64,000 nucleotides of DNA, from assembly GCA_038530555.1 (NCBI GenBank), contig JBCBCN010000002.1, forward strand, positions 248,001 through 312,000, given 5' to 3'. Both the position numbers and the translations under genes were made by a program. The notes below the pieces were generated by a model. It was not told where the DNA came from. It did no database searches and saw only the letters and a list, made by a program, of their open reading frames with translations. Positions 50,002-58,173 of the stretch are shown here, piece by piece; position 1 is the stretch's first letter, and each line of letters begins with the position of its first letter. The DNA comes from HKCCE3408 sp038530555. GTDB lineage: Bacteria > Pseudomonadota > Alphaproteobacteria > Rhodobacterales > Rhodobacteraceae.

Positions 50002-51018
50002 ATGGCTATGAAGGTCATTGAGCGCTATGGGTTGCGGCTGCAACGCAAACGGTTTCGCATCAGATCGGTGCGGAAATCTCGCGAATTGCTGCCTGCTGTC
50101 GATCGCACCGATGCGATCCGGCCCGATCATATTCTCGCGTTCGTAACCCTGCGCAATGAGCGGCTGCGACTGCCCTATTTCCTTGACTATTACCGTGCGC
50201 GGGGCGTTTCGCACTTTCTCTTTGTCGATAATGACAGCCGAGATGGCTCAAGGGAATATCTCTGCGAACAGACCGATTGTTCGGTTTGGACGACCCAGGC
50301 GAGTTATAAGCGGTCTCGGTTCGGTGTTGATTGGACGAACTACTTGCTTAGCCGTTATGGCCACGGGCATTGGTGTCTCACGCTCGATGCCGATGAGTTC
50401 CTGGTTTATCCGTTTTGCGATGCGCGCCCGTTACGGGCGCTCACAGATTGGCTCGATGCCTCATCGGTGCGCACCTTCGGATCATTGCTCCTGGATATGT
50501 ACCCCAGAGGGACCATCGCCGAGGGAGAATATCGCGCGGGGGATGACCCGTTTGAAGAGGCCTGCTGGTTCGATAGCGGCAATTATGTGATTCAGCGCAA
50601 CTGGGAATATGGAAATCTGTGGATCCAGGGCGGCCCACGCGCGCGCATGTTCTTTGCGGAAACGCCCGAGTTGGCGCCTGCTTTAAACAAGATTCCCCTG
50701 GTCAAATGGCATCGCCGCTATGCTTATGTCAGCTCAACCCATATGCTTCTGCCGCGCGGATTGAACTTGGTCTACGACGAGTGGGGTGGAGAGAAAGCCT
50801 CCGGCGTCCTGCTGCACGCGAAATTCCTGCCAAGCTTTGCCGGAAAGGCCGAAGAGGAGCTCAAACGGCGTGAACATTACGCCCGATCCCGGGAATACGA
50901 AGCCTATGCCAGTGGCAGTAGTGCGATGCCTGATTTCTGGACGCGGTGGTCTGAGCGGTACGTGAATTGGCGGCAGCTTGAGACGCTTGGCCTGATGTCC
51001 AAAGGGAACTGGGCATGA
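50002..51018 (+). CDS. Glycosyltransferase family 2 protein (PF13704-like)
   Basis: A GT-A glycosyltransferase of the type with LAFVTLRNERLRLPYFLDYY and GVSHFLFVDNDSRDGSREYL. The metal-binding aspartates lie in WCLTLDADEFLVYPFCDARP near residue 128. The rest has aromatic-rich segments (FDSGNYVIQRNWEYGNLWIQ, KWHRRYAYVSSTHMLLPRGL) that resemble acceptor-binding regions. It has 338 residues, starts 18 bases after the GT4 gene and overlaps the next gene by 4 bases. Donor and linkage are unknown. Confidence 0.88.
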   Translation: MAMKVIERYGLRLQRKRFRIRSVRKSRELLPAVDRTDAIRPDHILAFVTLRNERLRLPYFLDYYRARGVSHFLFVDNDSRDGSREYLCEQTDCSVWTTQASYKRSRFGVDWTNYLLSRYGHGHWCLTLDADEFLVYPFCDARPLRALTDWLDASSVRTFGSLLLDMYPRGTIAEGEYRAGDDPFEEACWFDSGNYVIQRNWEYGNLWIQGGPRARMFFAETPELAPALNKIPLVKWHRRYAYVSSTHMLLPRGLNLVYDEWGGEKASGVLLHAKFLPSFAGKAEEELKRREHYARSREYEAYASGSSAMPDFWTRWSERYVNWRQLETLGLMSKGNWA

Positions 51019-52712
51019 GCACGCTTGGCTTCGTCATGCTGTGCCACACCGCGATCCACCGCGCAGCTGAAGTCGCGCGTCACTACGCGGAGCGGGATTG
51101 CCCCGTGGTGATCCATGTGGACCGACGCATTGGGCGCCAGGATTTCGAGGCGTTTCGGGCGTCGCTTTCCGATCTCTGGAATGTCCGGCTTATCTCGCAG
51201 TACGCCTGTGAGTGGGGGCAGTGGTCCCTGGTGGCGGCAAGCCAAGCGGCCTCAGAAATTCTTCTGCGAGAATTCGCCTCGGTGCGGCACATCTATTTGT
51301 CTTCGGGCGCCTGCCTGCCCCTGCGTCCAGTTGAGGATCTGCGCGAGTTTTTGGATGCGCGGCCGCGGACGGATTTCATCGAAAGCGTGACGACTGAAGA
51401 TGTCGATTGGACTGTGGGTGGCCTGGCGGCGGAGCGTTTTGATCTCCACTTTCCTTTTTCGTGGAAGCGGCAGCGGTTCTTCTTTGATCGCGCGGTTGAG
51501 CTTCAGCGCAGGCTTGGCTATCGGCGCAAACTGCCCGAGGGGATTGACCCGCATTTGGGCTCACAATGGTGGTGTCTGACGCGTCAGACGCTCTCGGCAA
51601 TTCTACAAGATCCGAGGCGGCCGGAATTCGACAGCTATTTCAAGCAGGTGTGGATCCCTGATGAGAGCTATTACCAAACGCTGGCTCGGCGCTATGCCAC
51701 CGCGATTGAAAGCCGGTCGCTGACCCTGGCGAAGTTCGACTTTCAGGGCAAACCGCATGTTTTCTACGACGATCACCTGGATCTGTTGCAGCGATCAGAC
51801 TGTTTCATGGCGCGCAAGATCTGGCCGCAAGCCAATGAGCTTTACCGGACGTTTTTGAGCGCGCATCGTCGAGTTGAGACCACGGCGTCTCCGGCCAAGA
51901 TCGATCGGGTCTTCGCACTCGCCACGGAACGGCGCACGCGTGGTCGTGCAGGTCTGACGATGCAGGCCCGGTTTCCCAACGAAAACTGGGAGAACGGCAA
52001 AACAGCGGCAGAATTCACCGTTTTGCACGGACATGACGATCTTTTTGAGGATTTCGATGCCTGGCTCTCTCGCTGTCTTGCGACCCGCGTTCATGGGCAT
52101 CTATTTGCCAAGGACCGCGCCCATTTTGCCGATAGCCAAAAGGTTTTCGCGGGTGGTCTTTCGGATGCGGCCCGGCTGCGAGACTATAATCCCGGACAGT
52201 TTTTACGAAATCTGATTTGGAACACGCGCGGCGACCGCCAGGTCTTTGCCTTTGGTCCCCGCGATCGCCAGGAAATCGTCCCGGATCTTCTGTCTGACGC
52301 CAATGCACGCTTATGGATTGTGACCGGCGCTTGGGCCGCTCCCCTGCATCAACGCAACGCGGACTTCATGGATCTTCGCAAGGAAGCCGCCCATCTGCAA
52401 CGGATTGAGACCGAGCTTCTCGAGCAGGTTAAAAGCGTAAAAACGAGGGCGAAGGTCCAGATCCTGTCCCTTGCCGAATTTATCCAAAAGCCGATGGAGC
52501 ATTTGCAATTCATGCTCGACACGCTCGCGGGGCCGCAGGCGCAACGCCTGACCGAAGCGCCGAAAATGCGCGATCTCAGCGGGTTGCAGCAATTTGTTCA
52601 AAACCTCAAAAACCAAGGCATGAACCCGGTGATGGTCGGGGAATTGCCCGATGAAACCGTGCCCGCACAGAGCCTGCGGCCAACCGGAACGAAGCCTTAT
52701 TTGGTGAAGTAG
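51015..52712 (+). CDS. Core-2/I-branching (GT14) family glycosyltransferase with C-terminal extension
   Basis: Residues 1 to about 260 resemble GT14 enzymes, which include beta-1,6-N-acetylglucosaminyl- and xylosyltransferases: FVMLCHTAIHRAAEVARHYA, CPVVIHVDRRIGRQDFEAFR and RHIYLSSGACLPLRPVEDLR. LGSQWWCLTRQTLSAILQDP and QVWIPDESYYQTLARRY follow. The 300-residue C-terminal half (ARFPNENWENGKTAAEFTVL, VKTRAKVQILSLAEFIQKPM) is a separate domain I recognise only as one found attached to such enzymes in Rhodobacteraceae. It might bind nucleotide or act with the following sulfotransferase. The total is 565 residues, and it overlaps the preceding gene by 4 bases. Confidence 0.85.
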   Translation: MSTLGFVMLCHTAIHRAAEVARHYAERDCPVVIHVDRRIGRQDFEAFRASLSDLWNVRLISQYACEWGQWSLVAASQAASEILLREFASVRHIYLSSGACLPLRPVEDLREFLDARPRTDFIESVTTEDVDWTVGGLAAERFDLHFPFSWKRQRFFFDRAVELQRRLGYRRKLPEGIDPHLGSQWWCLTRQTLSAILQDPRRPEFDSYFKQVWIPDESYYQTLARRYATAIESRSLTLAKFDFQGKPHVFYDDHLDLLQRSDCFMARKIWPQANELYRTFLSAHRRVETTASPAKIDRVFALATERRTRGRAGLTMQARFPNENWENGKTAAEFTVLHGHDDLFEDFDAWLSRCLATRVHGHLFAKDRAHFADSQKVFAGGLSDAARLRDYNPGQFLRNLIWNTRGDRQVFAFGPRDRQEIVPDLLSDANARLWIVTGAWAAPLHQRNADFMDLRKEAAHLQRIETELLEQVKSVKTRAKVQILSLAEFIQKPMEHLQFMLDTLAGPQAQRLTEAPKMRDLSGLQQFVQNLKNQGMNPVMVGELPDETVPAQSLRPTGTKPYLVK

Positions 52713-54155
52713 ATGTCTGAGCGGTTTGATGCGTTTATCCTTTTCGCCGAGATGCGAACAGGCTCCAACCATCTAGAACAATTGATAAATTCCGCTCCCG
52801 AAGTGTCTTGTCTTGGAGAGGTTTTCAATCCGACCTTCATTGGTCACCCAAATGAGGAGGTGCTGGCGGGTTTTGACCTCGCTACTCGTGAGAAGGACCC
52901 GATCGGGTGTTTGAACGCCCTCAAAGAGGCAACGCCCGGGCTCATGGGTTTTCGGTTCTTTCATGACCACGATCCGCGCGTTTTGGATCGGGTGATCCCG
53001 GATCCCCGTGTCGCCAAGATCATCCTGCGTCGCAATCCGCTCGACAGCTATATCTCGCGCAAGATCGCGTCCGAGACCGGGCAGTGGAAGCTGACCGATG
53101 TCAAACACCGGCGATCCGCCAAGATCCATTTTGTGGCCGCTGAATTTCAAGCGATGCTGGAGGCGTGGCAGGTCTTTTACGGGCGATTGCGTGGCCAGTT
53201 GCAGCGAACGGGTCAGGCTGCGTTTCAATTGGACTACGCCGACCTGGACGATCCGGCGGCGGTCAATGGGATACTCCGTTTCCTGGGCGTGAACGCGGAC
53301 ATCGATCCATCCATGTCCAAGCTCAAGCCGCAGAACCCAGCGCCCGCCTTGTCTAAGGTCGACAACCCAGAGGAAATGCTGGCGGCCGTCGCTGCGATCG
53401 ACAGTTTCGGTTTGGATCAGGTTTTGCACCGCGATGTAAAAGCCTCGGCCCGCGTGCCCCAGTTTCTCGCAACGCCCGGCGGTGAATTGCTGTTTATGCC
53501 TCTGCCAGGCGGTGCAGGGTCTGAATTGCGCGCTTTTCTGGCTCAAAGCGCTGGGGTTGAAGTCGATGACTTGGTGGGCGGCTTCGATCAGCGAACACTG
53601 CGGGCATGGTACAAAGAGCATCCGCGGCATCGTCGCTTCACGTTCGTGCGGCATCCCCTGGCGCGGGCGCATAGTGTTTTCTGTAGCGACGTTCTGCCAA
53701 CCGGACGGCCGCGTTTTGCGCAGATGCGCCGTGTTCTGAGACGGCGCTATGGTGTCCCCCTCCCGCGGGCCGAGGACTGGCCGTCCTATGACTTGGCGGC
53801 CCATGGAGCGGCTTTCTCGGCATGGCTTGCATTTCTCAAAGGATGTTTGGCCGGGCAAACTGCCTTGGAGGCCCATCGAAGCTGGTCACTGCAAGCGGAT
53901 GCGGTTCAGGCCTTGGCGGGCGTTGCGGGGCCCGATTTCGTGCTGAGGGAAGGAGGTGCCAGTTTCGGCTTGGACGATCTTGCTCGCCTTGCCAGGTTGC
54001 CAAACCCGGCCAAGCTGACCCCGGCCACTCTGTCGTTGTCCAATGACGCGCCGTTTTCTCTGACTGAGGTGTACTCACCAAAGCTCGAAGAGCTGGCCCG
54101 AAAGGCCTATCGCCGAGATTACCTTGTGTTCGGTTTCGACGATTGGACGGGCTAG
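52713..54155 (+). CDS. Tandem sulfotransferase-domain protein
   Basis: The 480-residue protein seems to be two sulfotransferase-like domains in one chain. The first (1 to about 240) has the 5'-phosphosulfate loop FAEMRTGSNHLEQLINSAPE and the 3'-phosphate site AKIILRRNPLDSYISRKIAS, as in Stf0/NodH-type enzymes that use PAPS. The second (about 255-480) has the family-2 3'-phosphate motif RFTFVRHPLARAHSVFCSDV, but its loop reads ELLFMPLPGGAGSELRAFLA, without the usual basic residue. The second half may therefore be inactive or regulatory. The gene abuts the GT14 gene with no gap, suggesting sulfation of the glycan made here. Its stop shares CTAG with ptsN. Confidence 0.82.
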   Translation: MSERFDAFILFAEMRTGSNHLEQLINSAPEVSCLGEVFNPTFIGHPNEEVLAGFDLATREKDPIGCLNALKEATPGLMGFRFFHDHDPRVLDRVIPDPRVAKIILRRNPLDSYISRKIASETGQWKLTDVKHRRSAKIHFVAAEFQAMLEAWQVFYGRLRGQLQRTGQAAFQLDYADLDDPAAVNGILRFLGVNADIDPSMSKLKPQNPAPALSKVDNPEEMLAAVAAIDSFGLDQVLHRDVKASARVPQFLATPGGELLFMPLPGGAGSELRAFLAQSAGVEVDDLVGGFDQRTLRAWYKEHPRHRRFTFVRHPLARAHSVFCSDVLPTGRPRFAQMRRVLRRRYGVPLPRAEDWPSYDLAAHGAAFSAWLAFLKGCLAGQTALEAHRSWSLQADAVQALAGVAGPDFVLREGGASFGLDDLARLARLPNPAKLTPATLSLSNDAPFSLTEVYSPKLEELARKAYRRDYLVFGFDDWTG

Positions 54156-54619
54156 GCGGCCTGCGGCGCCTCACCCCCGGTCAGTAGCAGATGCAGCGTC
54201 GCGGGGTTCGAGTTGGCGCGTAATTTCGCACATAGGCTCTCGTCGCGCAGGGTCCGAGACACGAGCGCCAGGGCTTTGAGATGCTCAACACCGGCATCCT
54301 CCGGAGCCAACAGCGCGAAAACCAGGTCGACAGGCTGACGATCCACCGCTTCGAAGTCAATCGGGCGTTCGAGGCGTACAAAAACACCGGTCACGCCCTC
54401 TACGCCAGCGAGACGCGCATGGGGCAGGGCTACGCCGTTCCCAACGCCCGTTGCGCCCAGATTCTCTCGGTCAACCAGCGCATCGAGGATCGAGTTGCTC
54501 GACAGCGGAAGCAATTCGGAAGCGATTTCGGCTGTACGCTGGATCAGTCGCTTTTTACTCGTGACATCGGAGAGCACTCGCACAGCTTGACTTGGCAGCA
54601 ACGTCTGCAGGTCCATCAT
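54152..54619 (-). CDS. ptsN: Nitrogen-regulatory phosphotransferase protein EIIA-Ntr
   Basis: PtsN is the terminal acceptor of the nitrogen PTS and adjusts potassium, nitrogen and envelope functions according to its phosphorylation state. The 155-residue product has the phosphorylation site His67 in NGVALPHARLAGVEG, preceded by NSILDALVDRENLGATGVG. The C-terminal PVDLVFALLAPEDAGVEHLK completes the EIIA fold. It follows hpf by 35 bases, the same pairing as in many proteobacteria. rpoN, often upstream of hpf, is absent here. Confidence 0.95.
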   Translation of the reverse strand: MMDLQTLLPSQAVRVLSDVTSKKRLIQRTAEIASELLPLSSNSILDALVDRENLGATGVGNGVALPHARLAGVEGVTGVFVRLERPIDFEAVDRQPVDLVFALLAPEDAGVEHLKALALVSRTLRDESLCAKLRANSNPATLHLLLTGGEAPQAA

Positions 54620-54654
54620 GACTTACCCAATGCAGTGCGCGCGCGGCGCCGATA

Positions 54655-55227
54655 TTACCCTGACCGAGGGTCAATCCATCCGACATTCCCATCTTCGCGA
54701 CGGTAAACGACGTTGACCCGTTTGGCGCTTTCGTGCCGGAAAACGAGGACCGGGGCGCCGCTCAGCTCCATCTGCATCACCGCTTCACCAACCGACAGGG
54801 ATGGGATCTTCGTCTCCATCTCTGCGACGATGATCGGATCGGCGAGATCGGGCTCCTCGGCCGGCTCATCTTCTGACGCGGCGAGGATATACGCTGAGCC
54901 TTCCGAAACTTCAACGGGTTGTGAGCGCTCACGGTGATGATCTTTCAGCCGGCGTTTGTATCGGCGAAGCTGCTTTTCCATCTTCTCTGCACACCGGTCG
55001 AAGGCCGCGTAAATCTCGGTCGCCGAGGCTTTGGCTGAGGCATTCAAACCGGTCGACAGGTGGATTGCGGTCTCGCACACAAACTCATGCCCGCTTTTGG
55101 AAAAGATCACTTTCACATCGGTGGGCCGCTCGGCGTATTTCTCGACCACCGCATTCAAATTGTCTTCAACGTGTTGCTGAAGCGCGGTTCCGATTTCGAT
55201 TTGTCGGCCACTGATCTTGTAACGCAT
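54655..55227 (-). CDS. hpf: Ribosome hibernation promoting factor, long form
   Basis: Long HPF pairs 70S ribosomes into inactive 100S dimers in stationary phase. From the ATG at 55227, which has GGAGGAGCC just before it, the product has 190 residues. The N-terminal ribosome-binding domain has YKISGRQIEIGTALQQHVED and TEIYAAFDRCAEKMEKQLRR. After an acidic linker, a C-terminal dimerisation domain follows with IPSLSVGEAVMQMELSGAPV, LVFRHESAKRVNVVYRREDG and NVGWIDP. A longer frame from 55299 is not supported. Confidence 0.95.
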   Translation of the reverse strand: MRYKISGRQIEIGTALQQHVEDNLNAVVEKYAERPTDVKVIFSKSGHEFVCETAIHLSTGLNASAKASATEIYAAFDRCAEKMEKQLRRYKRRLKDHHRERSQPVEVSEGSAYILAASEDEPAEEPDLADPIIVAEMETKIPSLSVGEAVMQMELSGAPVLVFRHESAKRVNVVYRREDGNVGWIDPRSG

Positions 55228-55409
55228 GGCTCCTCCGCTGCGTTGTGTGTGAGGGGACAGACGGCGCAGGAAAGCTGCGTGAGCGGTGCGGCGATGCATC
55301 TTTGAAGGCGCGGGGCGCGTCCAGGTCGCTCGGGGTCGAAGACCTTTTCGTCATGACTTCATTTGGCGCCAGACCCGGCACCTGAGTCAATGCTCTGCTG
55401 TGACGCGGT

Positions 55410-56168
55410 TCAACTGATCTTGAAACCTTGGCCGAGATAGACGCGGCGCACGTTCTCGTCCTGCACCACCTCACTGGTCGTGCCGCTCATCAAAATCGCG
55501 CCGTCATGCAGGATATAGGCGCGGTCGACGATTTGGAGGGTTTCGCGCACGTTGTGATCGGTGATCAGAACGCCGATCCCGCGTGTTTTGAGGTCCGCGA
55601 CGAGTGTACGGATTTCGCCCACAGCGATTGGGTCCACCCCGGCAAAGGGCTCATCGAGCAGGATATATCGCGGCTTGGCTGCCAAGCAGCGGGCGATCTC
55701 AACCCGACGCCGCTCCCCGCCCGACAGCGACAGGGCTGAGGCTTGCCTCAGATGGCCTATCGTGAATTCCGAGAGTAATTCTTCCAGTCGTTCGTTGCGC
55801 GCCCGCGATGTCGCCTCGGAAACCTCGAGGATCGCCATGATGTTGTCTTCGACCGACAGGCCACGAAAAATCGACATCTCTTGCGGGAGATAGCCGATCC
55901 CGGCCTTGGCCCTGCGGTACATCGGCAAGGTCGTAAGGTCTTGGCCGTCGAGTTTGACTGTGCCGCCATCCGGCGCGACCAACCCGGCGATGGAGTAAAA
56001 GCACGTGGTTTTGCCTGAGCCGTTCGGACCGAGCAAAGCCACCACTTCTCCGCGGCTCAAGGTCATCGACACATCGCGGATGATCGGGCGGCGGCGATAG
56101 GATTTGCGAAGATTGTTAACTTCCAACCCGCTTGCGTTCGCCGCCACGGTGAGCGTTGGACCGGTCAT
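55410..56168 (-). CDS. lptB: LPS export ABC transporter ATPase LptB
   Basis: LptB powers extraction of lipopolysaccharide from the inner membrane as part of LptB2FG. The 252-residue product has Walker A VVALLGPNGSGKTTCFYSIA near residue 45, the Q-loop in GIGYLPQEMSIFRGLSVEDN, the signature SALSLSGGERRRVEIARCLA and Walker B YILLDEPFAGVDPIAVGEIR, with the switch histidine in LITDHNVRETL. The ATG overlaps the lptA stop (ATGA). About 180 bases with no visible gene separate it from hpf. Confidence 0.97.
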   Translation of the reverse strand: MTGPTLTVAANASGLEVNNLRKSYRRRPIIRDVSMTLSRGEVVALLGPNGSGKTTCFYSIAGLVAPDGGTVKLDGQDLTTLPMYRRAKAGIGYLPQEMSIFRGLSVEDNIMAILEVSEATSRARNERLEELLSEFTIGHLRQASALSLSGGERRRVEIARCLAAKPRYILLDEPFAGVDPIAVGEIRTLVADLKTRGIGVLITDHNVRETLQIVDRAYILHDGAILMSGTTSEVVQDENVRRVYLGQGFKIS

Positions 56169-56647
56169 GGATCGGACGACTCCAGCACCGTGCGAACGCG
56201 ACCGGTTATGGTGCCCGATCCGGTCTCAAGATCAACCGTTAGGCCGTCGCCTGCGATAGACGTTGGCCCTTGCGTGATCATCACGTTGCCCTGGATCAAA
56301 AGCTCGGCCGAGGCGACGGTGTATTCGGCGCGCTCACCCTCTGCTGCGTCCTCGCCCCGGGTCACAAGCACCCCGCCTGTGGCGATGACCGTGCTAACGG
56401 ACTGGCTGTCTTCTTGTGCGCTGTAGATGACTTCGACCGCCCCGGCCGTCATCCGTAGATTGCCTTGCACGATCAAGACATTGCCAGAAAAAGTCGCCCG
56501 ACCGCTTGCTCGGTCAAGCTCAAGACTGTCAGCGCTGATCTCGACGGGTTGATTGGCGTCATGCGCTTCGCCGCCGAAGCCGATATTGACTTGCGCTGAG
56601 GCCGAGGTGGTTAGGCAAATGACAACGATGATCCAAAAAAATCGCAT
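56165..56647 (-). CDS. lptA: LPS transport periplasmic protein LptA
   Basis: LptA forms the periplasmic bridge that carries LPS from LptC to LptD. The 160-residue product has a signal peptide (MRFFWIIVVICLTTSASAQ), then the OstA-like domain: NQPVEISADSLELDRASGRA, ATFSGNVLIVQGNLRMTAGA and GDGLTVDLETGSGTITGRVR. It sits between lptC (12 bases upstream) and lptB, in the standard lptC-lptA-lptB order. Confidence 0.94.
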   Translation of the reverse strand: MRFFWIIVVICLTTSASAQVNIGFGGEAHDANQPVEISADSLELDRASGRATFSGNVLIVQGNLRMTAGAVEVIYSAQEDSQSVSTVIATGGVLVTRGEDAAEGERAEYTVASAELLIQGNVMITQGPTSIAGDGLTVDLETGSGTITGRVRTVLESSDP

Positions 56648-56659
56648 AACGCCCTTTCC

Positions 56660-57253
56660 TCAATTCGGTTGGTATAGCATCTGAACGCCTTGCGTGAAAC
56701 GGATAAGCTGCGCTCCGTCGCGTTCCAAGACTTCCATCGCACCGGCATTGATAACCATCCCGCGGCCGCGCGCGATCACAGGTGCCGGGCTCTGCGCATA
56801 GAGCTCATCCAAAGCAACATCCAAAGACTGCGCGGTAAGTTGCATACCGTTGCTCCGCCACAGATCGATACCGCCGCGGATGCGCGCCATCTGTTCGTTC
56901 AGATCAAGCTCGGCTCTTTGGGCGCTTAGTACCGCGAAATCCGCTGGAGCGAGTTCAACGCGTAGCGAGACATCTTCGGCTTCGATGAGGTTAGGTTGCG
57001 TGGCTTGGGGCGCAGCCGAGGCCGCGCTGAAAAGCACCTCGCGACCATCTGACAATGTGCCTGCGAAACGTGCCCCGCTCAGGCGCTGCTGGCGTGCCAG
57101 TTCTGTGACATCGGCCTCGGCAAAAAAAATCGCATCTTCGGGGTCTGGGCGTTCTGCAAACAGAAACAGCATCGACAACAAGCCAAGTGCCAGAACCGGC
57201 AAGATGATCTTAGCCCATGACACCATCGTTGAATATGTTGTCGTGGCGGCCAA
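56660..57253 (-). CDS. lptC: LPS export protein LptC
   Basis: LptC is a membrane-anchored periplasmic protein that passes LPS from LptB2FG to LptA. The 197-residue product has one N-terminal anchor (WAKIILPVLALGLLSMLFLF) and a beta-jellyroll with EDAIFFAEADVTELARQQRL, VSLRVELAPADFAVLSAQRA and GGIDLWRSNGMQLTAQSLDV. Similarity is low, as is usual for LptC, so the call also uses its place before lptA. rnd lies 21 bases upstream. Confidence 0.88.
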   Translation of the reverse strand: MAATTTYSTMVSWAKIILPVLALGLLSMLFLFAERPDPEDAIFFAEADVTELARQQRLSGARFAGTLSDGREVLFSAASAAPQATQPNLIEAEDVSLRVELAPADFAVLSAQRAELDLNEQMARIRGGIDLWRSNGMQLTAQSLDVALDELYAQSPAPVIARGRGMVINAGAMEVLERDGAQLIRFTQGVQMLYQPN

Positions 57254-57274
57254 ATCGTTGCTCCTCGGGCGGAT

Positions 57275-57889
57275 CTAGTGGCTGAAAATATCCGTGTCTG
57301 GCCAACCTGCCAGGTCGAGTTTGGCGCGCATCGGCAAAAATTCGAAACAAGCCTGAGCTATCTCGAGCCGGTCTTCTCGCGCCAGCCGCGTGTCTAATTC
57401 TTCGCGAAGGCGATGGAGGTAGAGCACATCGGAGGCGGCATAGTTCATTTGAGCTTCGCTCAGCGTTTCAGCACCCCAATCGGAGCTTTGCTGTTGCTTT
57501 GAAATGTCGATCTCGAGCAATTCTTGCACAAGATTTTTCAGGCCGTGCCGGTCAGTATAGGTGCGCACAAGCTTCGAGGCGATCTTGGTGCAATAGACCG
57601 GCGCCGCCAGCGCCTCGAAGGCGTGGTACATCACAGCTATGTCAAAGCGCCCATAATGGAAAAGCTTCAAAGTGTCGGGGTCCTCGAGAAGACGCGCGAG
57701 GTTGGGCGCTGCGCGTTGGCCTTTCTCGATCTGCACCAGGTGCGTGTCACCGCTGCCGTCCGACATCTGCACCAAGCAAAGACGATCGCGGTGTGGGATG
57801 AGACCCATAGTTTCGCAATCGATGGCAACCACCGGCCCAAGCTTCAGGCCATCAGGAAGATCGGTCTTGTGCAGGGTAGTTTGGCTCAT
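57275..57889 (-). CDS. Ribonuclease D-type 3'-5' exonuclease, single-domain
   Basis: This DEDDy exonuclease trims RNA 3' ends, possibly tRNA precursors. The 204-residue product has only the catalytic domain and lacks the HRDC domains of full-length RNase D (about 370 residues). Motifs are VVAIDCETMGLIPHRDRLCL (Exo I, D-E), LKLFHYGRFDIAVMYHAFEA (Exo II) and MNYAASDVLYLHRLREELDT (Exo III with Tyr). Rhodobacteraceae commonly carry this short form beside the lpt genes. The leftward rnd-lptC-lptA-lptB run suggests one operon. Confidence 0.9.
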   Translation of the reverse strand: MSQTTLHKTDLPDGLKLGPVVAIDCETMGLIPHRDRLCLVQMSDGSGDTHLVQIEKGQRAAPNLARLLEDPDTLKLFHYGRFDIAVMYHAFEALAAPVYCTKIASKLVRTYTDRHGLKNLVQELLEIDISKQQQSSDWGAETLSEAQMNYAASDVLYLHRLREELDTRLAREDRLEIAQACFEFLPMRAKLDLAGWPDTDIFSH

Positions 57890-58009
57890 GCAGTTCTCCG
57901 CGCCTTATCGCTAGGGCGGTATAGAGTCTTGCTCAGCGCAATGCCAGATGGGTCGGCGCCTTGCTTGGTAAAGCTGCAGTTGCCCGCCTCGTATCATTGT
58001 TGGAAAGTC

Positions 58010-58096
<87 letters not shown>

Positions 58097-58173
58097 CGGT
58101 GCCGTGCGCTGGGCTGGTAGCTTGGGCCTAGAGCAGTGTCAACGCAGAATACGAGCGGGTATCTCGCTCGGCC

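Noticed and set aside
52773..53876. 367-codon minus-strand open frame opposite the sulfotransferase gene
   Set aside because: No recognisable domain or start signal. The sulfotransferase motifs are on the plus strand and fit the operon.
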